The notes below the pieces were generated by a model. That model was not told the DNA's origin, ran no database searches, and worked only from the letters and a program-made list of their open reading frames with translations. Below are positions 59,422 to 64,000 of a DNA stretch of 64,000 bases, piece by piece. Within the stretch, counting starts at the first letter, position 1; every line of letters begins with the position of its first letter. The stretch comes from Dactylosporangium fulvum (GTDB taxonomy: Bacteria > Actinomycetota > Actinomycetes > Mycobacteriales > Micromonosporaceae), in the NCBI RefSeq assembly GCF_025137375.1, contig NZ_CP073720.1, positions 10,430,954 through 10,494,953 on the forward strand, given 5' to 3'. The position numbers were made by a program, and so were the translations under genes.

Positions 59422-60309
59422 GCGCTCGGCGGCGGTGATCGCGTTACGGAAGAGCATGGCAACTGTGGTGGGGCCGACGCCGCCGACGCGTGGGGTGATG
59501 GCGCCCGCCACTGCGGCGCATTCCTCGGCGACGTCAGGGAGGAGACGACGGCCCTCGTACCGGACGCCGCCGCCGACGACTACCGCGCCGGGCTTCACGT
59601 GCTCGGGCTGGATGATGCCGGGGACACCGGCGGCGGCGATGAGGATGTCGGCGCGACGGGTGTACCTCGGCCAGTCCGCGACCCCGGTGTGGACGACGGT
59701 CACCGCGGCGTTTGCCGTGGGGCGCTTCTGCGCGAGGAGCATCGCCAGTGGGCGGCCGAGGGTCGCGCCGCGGCCGAGGATGACCACCTCGCGGCCGCTC
59801 ACCGGAATCTCGTAGTGCGCCAGGAGCGCCTCGATGCCGGCGGGAGTACAGGGCAGTGGGCCGGGCATGCCGGCGGCGAGGCGACCCAGGTTGAGGGGGT
59901 GCATGCCGTCGACGTCCTTGTCGGGGTCGACACGCTGAAGCGCGGCGTCGTAGTCCAGATGGCGCGGCGTCGGGTACTGGATGAGGAGTGCGTGCACGGC
60001 CGGGTCCGCGTTGAAGGCGTCGATCACCGCGTAGAGGTCGGCCTGCGTCGCGGTCGCGGGAAGGTGCTCGTGCGGAGAGGCGAAGCCGAGCTCGGCGGCC
60101 TGCCGTTGCTTGATCCGGATGTAGCCGGCGCTGGCGTCGTCGTCGCCGACCAGGATCGTCGCCAGTGTGGGGGTGACACCTCGCGCTCGGAGCGCGGCCA
60201 CCCGGGTCGTGACGTCCGCGAGGATCTGCTCAGCGACCGGGCCGCCGGGCAGGAGGCGTGCGGTGCCCGAAGCTGGAATGGTTGGAGTGGAGTGCTGAGT
60301 CGCAGGCAT
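59410..60309 (-). CDS. folD: bifunctional methylenetetrahydrofolate dehydrogenase/cyclohydrolase FolD
   Basis: Predicted 299-residue FolD, interconverting 5,10-methylene- and 10-formyl-tetrahydrofolate with NADP. The active-site helix has GYIRIKQRQAAELGF (YxxxK type), then LIQYPTPRHLD, DKDVDGMHPLNLG, PLPCTPAGIEALL, the dinucleotide site VVILGRGATLGRPLAMLL and PRVGGVGPTTVAMLFRNAI. The ATG at 60307-60309 has GAAGGAG at 4 nt. A ZTP riboswitch lies directly upstream. The gene sits between rsmG and jag, where folate genes are not usually found. parS 5 provides its stop codon. Confidence 0.94.
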   Translation of the reverse strand: MPATQHSTPTIPASGTARLLPGGPVAEQILADVTTRVAALRARGVTPTLATILVGDDDASAGYIRIKQRQAAELGFASPHEHLPATATQADLYAVIDAFNADPAVHALLIQYPTPRHLDYDAALQRVDPDKDVDGMHPLNLGRLAAGMPGPLPCTPAGIEALLAHYEIPVSGREVVILGRGATLGRPLAMLLAQKRPTANAAVTVVHTGVADWPRYTRRADILIAAAGVPGIIQPEHVKPGAVVVGGGVRYEGRRLLPDVAEECAAVAGAITPRVGGVGPTTVAMLFRNAITAAERRFT

Positions 60310-60321
60310 AAGGCTCCTTCA

Positions 60322-60405
60322 CATCGAGGAAGCCCAGGCGGTCGACTTCCACGAACGGAGCTCCCCGATGGTTGCCCATCCTCGATGCCGCCAGTCGCGT
60401 ACCCG
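60322..60405 (-). promoter_or_regulatory. ZTP (pfl) riboswitch upstream of folD
   Basis: On the minus strand the leader contains the ZTP aptamer core in order: GCGACTGGCGG, a GGATGGGCAACCATC hairpin, CGGGGAGC, and the highly conserved CCGCCTGGGC at 60332-60341. This matches the pfl motif that senses ZTP/ZMP when 10-formyl-THF is low. A segment just after the aptamer, TCCTCGATG (60322-60330), is complementary to CATCGAGGA inside the aptamer (60379-60387), a likely switch between alternative folds next to the GAAGGAG site. ON upon ZTP binding is expected from the class. Confidence 0.92.
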
Positions 60406-60734
60406 TACGAGTATGCCTGACCCGAACACCCCATCACCGACACCGGTGCGCGCCTGTCGCTGACGTCGGTGCAGAGCCCGTCAAGGTGGCACAAACAGAT
60501 CACCGTGCAGACGAGGCTGAACAGTGGCCGGCGCGGTGTTCGGTTGCCGGCGTCCCGTCAGGCGAGGACGCTTCGCCAGCCCACCGCAGCACACCAAGGC
60601 CGGAACCGTGGCCGGTGTGATCCCACGACGGCAGTGGTCGACCGGGCCGGGTAACGCACGGGACGACAAGCGACATGCCTGCCGCAGAGGCCGGTCCAGA
60701 AGCACACAGGCGAGGGTCCACCCGGCGGAGGCAC
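60406..60734. other. gap between folD leader and jag terminator
   Basis: About 330 bp with no supported gene. It must hold the folD promoter, which I cannot pinpoint. A CATACT element at 60409-60414 on the minus strand could be the -10. Confidence 0.4.
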
Positions 60735-60778
60735 AAAAAACGCGTGCCCCCGACCAGCCGTGTGGCCGGGGACACGCG
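60735..60778 (-). terminator. rho-independent terminator after jag
   Basis: On the minus strand, CGCGTGTCCCCGGCC pairs with GGTCGGGGGCACGCG (one bulge or wobble) and is followed by TTTTTT. It ends the rpmH-to-jag transcript 17 nt after jag. Confidence 0.93.
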
Positions 60779-60795
60779 AGGTGGTGCTCGGTGGG

Positions 60796-61434
60796 TCAGG
60801 CGGTCGGGCGGACCACGATGCGGCGGGACGGCTCGACGCCCTCCGACTCGCTCTCGACGCCGGGCAGAGCGTTGATCACGTCGTGAACGCACTTGCGCTC
60901 GAACGCGCTCATCGGCTCGAGGCGGACGGCCTCACCGTACTCCTTCACCTTCTCGGCGGCGTTCTTGGCTATCGCGCCCAACTCCTTGCGGCGGAGGGCG
61001 CGATAGCCGCCGACGTCGAGCAGGAGGCGGCTGGGGGAGCCGGTCTGGCGGAAGACGGCCAGGCGGCTCAGCTCCTGGAGCGCCTCGAGGGTCACGCCGC
61101 GCTGGCCTACGAGCGCCTGGAGGCGGCGGCCGTCGCCGCCCTCGACGACCTCGACGACGGGCCGGCCGGCGACGACCAGCTCGTCGATGTCGCCGTCGTA
61201 GTCGAGGATGTCCAGCAGCCCTTCGACGTAGTCTGCCGCGATCTCGCTCTCCCGGAACAGGTCGGCCGCGGCACGGCCACCGCCGCCGCTGTCGGCCGGA
61301 GCCTTGGCGCTCTTGCTTTCCGAATCCTCGTCCTCTGCGTCGTCGGCGGCATCGTCGAGGTTGGCATCCTGGTCCAGCACGTCGGCGTCGCCGTCGGTAC
61401 CACGCGCGTCGAGATCACTGGTGGTGTCGGTCAC
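60796..61434 (-). CDS. jag: RNA-binding protein Jag/KhpB (KH and R3H domains)
   Basis: Predicted 212-residue protein. The N-terminal part is acidic and low-complexity. The KH domain (LFRESEIAADYVEGLLDIL, ALVGQRGVTLEALQELSRLA) is followed by an R3H domain (EAVRLEPMSAFERKCVHDVI, with the Arg/His pattern). Such proteins bind RNA and influence envelope assembly, and lie beside yidC as here. The GTG at 61434 is preferred because GGAG is 8-9 nt upstream; the ATG at 61443 is immediately adjacent to that site. Confidence 0.92.
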   Translation of the reverse strand: MTDTTSDLDARGTDGDADVLDQDANLDDAADDAEDEDSESKSAKAPADSGGGGRAAADLFRESEIAADYVEGLLDILDYDGDIDELVVAGRPVVEVVEGGDGRRLQALVGQRGVTLEALQELSRLAVFRQTGSPSRLLLDVGGYRALRRKELGAIAKNAAEKVKEYGEAVRLEPMSAFERKCVHDVINALPGVESESEGVEPSRRIVVRPTA

Positions 61435-61555
61435 GAAACTCATCTCCGCTTGCTCGGGGCGCCGAGGCGCCGTCACAGGTCGTCGGTGAGGGGTGGTGTC
61501 ACAGGGAGCGCCCCGCGCCGGGCCACAGGGAGGGGAAGGGCCCGGCGGGGTCGCG

Positions 61556-62632
61556 TCAACCCGACTGCCGCTTCGCGGCGCCACCCTTCTTCGGGTTGAT
61601 CGGCTTGGCACCCGGCTTCGGCGCGCGGGACGGCGTGCCGTTGGCCGGGGTGCCGGTCGCCTTCGCGCCGGTCGCCTTGCCGCCGGCGGACTTTGCCGGG
61701 GCCTTGCCGTTGGCGCGCTGCTCGGCCTGGTCCTTGGCCCGGCTGAACAGTGCGGCGAAGCCGGACTGCTTGGGCTCGGCGCCCACGGTCTTGGGGGCCT
61801 TGAACGGCGTGGTGTTGGTCGTCGCGCTGGCCGGCGGCGGGTACTTGTGGAGCACCCAGTACTGCTGGGCGAGCGTGATCGCGTTGTTCGTGACCCAGTA
61901 GAGGATGACACCGATCGGGAAGTACCAACCGGACGTCAGCGTGAAGAACGGGATGCCGTAGAGCATGAACTTCTGGATCATGCGCTGCTGCGGGTCGGTG
62001 TTCCATCCGGTCTTCTTGATCATCTGACGCTGCGTCAGATACGTCGTGGTGATCATCAGCGCGACCAGCAGCGCGGACACGATCTTGACCGTGCCCGAGC
62101 CGGCCTCGATCCGGATGAGCTCCTCGGTGCTGCTGCTGAACTTCGCCACGATCGGCGCGTCGAACAGGCGGGCGTCGACGGCGCTCAGGAACTGCGGGAT
62201 GCTCCACCCGTACAGCTCCATCTGGCCGTCGGACGTGCCGGGACGCAGATGGCGGAGCACGTGCAGGAGGCCGATGAAGACCGGGATCTGGAGGAACATC
62301 GGAAGGCAGCCCATGAGCGGGTTGACCTTCTCCTCCTGGTAGAGCTTCATGACCTCCTTCTGGAGGGTCTCCCGGTCGCCCTTGTGCTTCTCCTGCAGCT
62401 CCTTCATCTTCGGCTGGATCGCTTGCATCGCACGCTGCGACTTGATCTGCTTGACGAAGATCGGGAACAGCACGACGCGGACCGTGATCACCAGGAACAC
62501 GATCGCGAGCACCCACTGCCAGTTGGTGCCGAGGACGCGGTGGTCGGGCACGACCTTGTCCCACACGGAGTGCCAGAACAGCATCACCTGCGAGATCAGC
62601 CAGTAGATCCCGCCCATCAGCTTGCTAATCAC
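61556..62632 (-). CDS. yidC: membrane protein insertase YidC
   Basis: Predicted 358-residue YidC/Oxa1 insertase. Its helices include NWQWVLAIVFLVITVRVVLF with the hydrophilic-groove arginine, the cytoplasmic coiled-coil (PKMKELQEKHKGDRETLQKE), NPLMGCLPMFLQIPVFIGLL and SGWYFPIGVILYWVTNNAIT. A basic Lys/Ala/Gly-rich tail of about 75 residues ends the protein. The GTG overlaps the yidD stop (GTGA). Confidence 0.96.
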   Translation of the reverse strand: MISKLMGGIYWLISQVMLFWHSVWDKVVPDHRVLGTNWQWVLAIVFLVITVRVVLFPIFVKQIKSQRAMQAIQPKMKELQEKHKGDRETLQKEVMKLYQEEKVNPLMGCLPMFLQIPVFIGLLHVLRHLRPGTSDGQMELYGWSIPQFLSAVDARLFDAPIVAKFSSSTEELIRIEAGSGTVKIVSALLVALMITTTYLTQRQMIKKTGWNTDPQQRMIQKFMLYGIPFFTLTSGWYFPIGVILYWVTNNAITLAQQYWVLHKYPPPASATTNTTPFKAPKTVGAEPKQSGFAALFSRAKDQAEQRANGKAPAKSAGGKATGAKATGTPANGTPSRAPKPGAKPINPKKGGAAKRQSG

Positions 62633-62925
62633 GACACTGCTCCAGTCACGTCAGACTCGGCCTCAGACTCGGGTTTGGGCTCCGGGCGTAGCGCGGCTCC
62701 CCGGCGCGGTGGCACCGGGTCGAACCCACCGGGGTGGAACGGGTGGCAGCGCAGCAGCCGCCAGATCGCGAGGCCGATTCCCTTGATGGCGCCATGCGTG
62801 CGGACCGCCTCCAGGGCATAAGCGCTGCACGACGGGTAGAACCGACAACGCGCCGGCAACGCCGGGCTTATCCACCGACGGTACGCGACGATGGGCGCCG
62901 CAACGACCCGGGCTCCGACGTTCAT
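62629..62925 (-). CDS. yidD: membrane protein insertion efficiency factor YidD
   Basis: Predicted 98-residue YidD with the signature ISPALPARCRFYPSCSAYAL, GAIKGIGLAIWRLLRCHPFH and PGGFDPVP. It is thought to aid YidC. Start ATG overlaps the rnpA stop (ATGA). Confidence 0.96.
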   Translation of the reverse strand: MNVGARVVAAPIVAYRRWISPALPARCRFYPSCSAYALEAVRTHGAIKGIGLAIWRLLRCHPFHPGGFDPVPPRRGAALRPEPKPESEAESDVTGAVS

Positions 62926-63290
62926 CGACGGGCTCCTCGGGTCTTCGGGCGGCGAGCGGCCTCCAACGCGCTGTCAAGATCCTTTTCGAGGATGTCGTAC
63001 TGCCGGGTCGCTGCGTCCGGCAGCGCCCGCACCACGACGACGGCGCCGGGCGGCAGATCGGCGAGGCGCGAGCGGACCAGGTGCCGCAGGCGGCGCTTCA
63101 CCGTGTTACGGACGACGGCGTTTCCGACCGCCTTGGACACGACGAAGCCGGCGCGGGGCGCCGGCTCGGTCGTTTCATCTGCAGACTGCATGTAATGCAC
63201 CACGAGGGCCCCACGACCGGCGCGGCGACCGTTGCGAATGGTGGCGGCGAAGTCTTCACGCCGCCGCAGTCGCTGTGCGGCCGCCAGCAC
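62922..63290 (-). CDS. rnpA: ribonuclease P protein component RnpA
   Basis: Predicted 122-residue protein subunit of RNase P. Landmarks are QRLRRREDFAATIRNGRRAG, FVVSKAVGNAVVRNTVKRRL and RHLVRSR, the conserved RNR-type motif region. The GTG at 63288-63290 follows GGGAGG; the frame runs further upstream into rpmH but that is shadow. Immediately downstream of rpmH as usual. Confidence 0.96.
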   Translation of the reverse strand: MLAAAQRLRRREDFAATIRNGRRAGRGALVVHYMQSADETTEPAPRAGFVVSKAVGNAVVRNTVKRRLRHLVRSRLADLPPGAVVVVRALPDAATRQYDILEKDLDSALEAARRPKTRGARR

Positions 63291-63315
63291 GCTGCCTCCC
63301 GGAGGGCGCGTCGGG

Positions 63316-63453
63316 TCAGGCGGACAGGCGGTCGCGCCCCTTGGCGCGGCGCGCCGACAGGATGGCACGGCCGGCGCGGGTGCGCATGCGCAGCCGGAAG
63401 CCGTGGGTCTTCGCGCGCCGGCGGTTGTTCGGCTGGAAGGTGCGCTTGCTCAC
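63316..63453 (-). CDS. rpmH: 50S ribosomal protein L34
   Basis: A 45-residue protein starting MSKRTFQPNNRRRAKTHGF and ending in GRDRLSA, the standard short basic L34. The GTG at 63451-63453 is the start. It lies 25 nt upstream of rnpA and is first in the rpmH-rnpA-yidD-yidC-jag operon, divergent from dnaA. Confidence 0.97.
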   Translation of the reverse strand: MSKRTFQPNNRRRAKTHGFRLRMRTRAGRAILSARRAKGRDRLSA

Positions 63454-64000
63454 GTCGGGGCTCCGTCTTCATGACTTGTGGGCGCAGCACGCGCCCACAA
63501 GTGTCGGCGCGCAACTGGATGTCGAATCGGTCATTGGAGTTTACCAGCACGCGGTTCTCCAACCGAGACAGGGTACGCGCGGGCCCACTGACCGTCAACG
63601 ATCAACGGCGCATCCACACCCTCGCACCGCAGGCAGGACCCGAAATCCACAGGATCGTTGTGGACAACGGTTGAGTGGTTGTGGACAACGCTGTTAACGT
63701 GCCCGGTTGCCGGTAGACACCGCGACGGCCGGCGACGGGGCACAACGGACTTTCCGGTTCAAACAGGCGCGCTACAGGGGGCAGAACAACGCGTCTGACC
63801 TGCACAACCTATGGCATCTTGGCTGGCCACCGCACAGTCAGCACGGCGCCCGGGGGAATCAGGGCGATCCGTCCACGGCATATCGCTCGTTGATACACAG
63901 GTTGTGGAAAACCTGTGGACAATGTTGCCGGGACGGCGGGAATCCGGCGCCTGGTCCGCTCGCGGTGGGGGCCGCGAATGACGATGGGGGTGCGCGAACG
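63454..64000. promoter_or_regulatory. rpmH-dnaA gap with DnaA boxes (origin region edge)
   Basis: No gene is seen in this 547-bp stretch. Perfect TGTGGACAA boxes (TTGTCCACA reversed) lie at 63659-63667, 63680-63688 and 63914-63922; near matches are AAATCCACA at 63643 and TGTGGAAAA at 63903. The region holds divergent promoters of rpmH and dnaA and the left edge of the origin. dnaA itself lies beyond the window. Confidence 0.85.

Noticed and set aside
63454..64000. dnaA gene start
   Set aside because: No start codon with DnaA-like N terminus before the window ends; only DnaA boxes are visible.
1..64000. CRISPR arrays, tRNA, rRNA genes or prophage
   Set aside because: No repeat-spacer pattern, no cloverleaf I could recognise, no rRNA segments and no phage structural genes; inteins and IS remnants alone do not indicate prophage.

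Overview
The window is a 64 kb piece of a very GC-rich actinobacterial chromosome ending just before dnaA. Gene content and order match the origin-proximal block of Actinobacteria. From the right end leftwards it reads rpmH, rnpA, yidD, yidC, jag, rsmG, parA, parB, cwlM-like, trxA, trxB, an anti-sigma gene, sigM, pseudokinase, murJ and pcnA. Further left come ino1, padR, a DUF5318 gene, ponA, rpsF, ssb, rpsR, rplI and an intein-bearing dnaB. Mycobacterium tuberculosis has the same two blocks on either side of its origin (recalled, not searched). Protein style and a zinc-cysteine-free S18 suggest Micromonosporaceae; that placement is an inference.

Layout. 1-4055 (minus): a four-gene cluster with SWIM zinc finger, DUF5691-like, MoxR AAA+ and the first codons of a DUF5682-like gene, joined by GTGA stop/start overlaps. 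4110-4709: a DoxX-like membrane protein. 4713-7674 (minus): molybdenum cofactor genes moaC, mog, moeA and moaE with a small lipoprotein gene inside. 8029-12431 (plus): a GGDEF-EAL cyclic-di-GMP enzyme, a GT87-like membrane protein and a phosphoribosyltransferase. 12486-16232 (minus): dnaB carrying two inteins of different mechanistic class, preceded by DnaA boxes. 16531-32840: envelope genes, the rpsF-ssb-rpsR-rplI operon, endonuclease IV, membrane glycosyltransferase-like proteins, penicillin-binding protein PonA, DUF5318, and PadR with inositol-phosphate synthase behind a palindromic PadR-type operator. 33066-41862: ogt, an NfeD/flotillin pair, an MFS transporter, a zinc-ribbon membrane protein, a glycosyltransferase, a cyclophilin and the CCA-adding enzyme. 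42020-50872: murJ, pseudokinase, sigM/anti-sigma, thioredoxin system, CwlM-like protein and an acetyltransferase. 51281-56075: HIT-like protein, parB, parA and rsmG, with parS sites and DnaA boxes. 56076-60734: an insertion-rich stretch interrupting the usual rsmG-jag junction. It holds a MITE-like element, nested decayed IS481/IS30 transposases, two parS sites and a folD gene under a ZTP (pfl) riboswitch. 60796-63453: jag, yidC, yidD, rnpA and rpmH. 63454-64000: DnaA boxes ahead of dnaA.

The genes serve chromosome replication and segregation (DnaB, SSB, ParAB/parS, DnaA boxes), envelope building (PonA, MurJ, CwlM-like, YidC/YidD, mannosyltransferase-like proteins, inositol synthesis) and redox and stress functions. 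Most genes lie in tight operons with ATGA or GTGA overlaps. At least ten others have a TANNNT box exactly 6-7 nt before the start codon, which suggests leaderless transcription. The strongest unusual signals are the class 3 plus class 1 inteins in DnaB, the ZTP riboswitch-folD module, the parS/DnaA-box clusters and the mobile debris near the origin.
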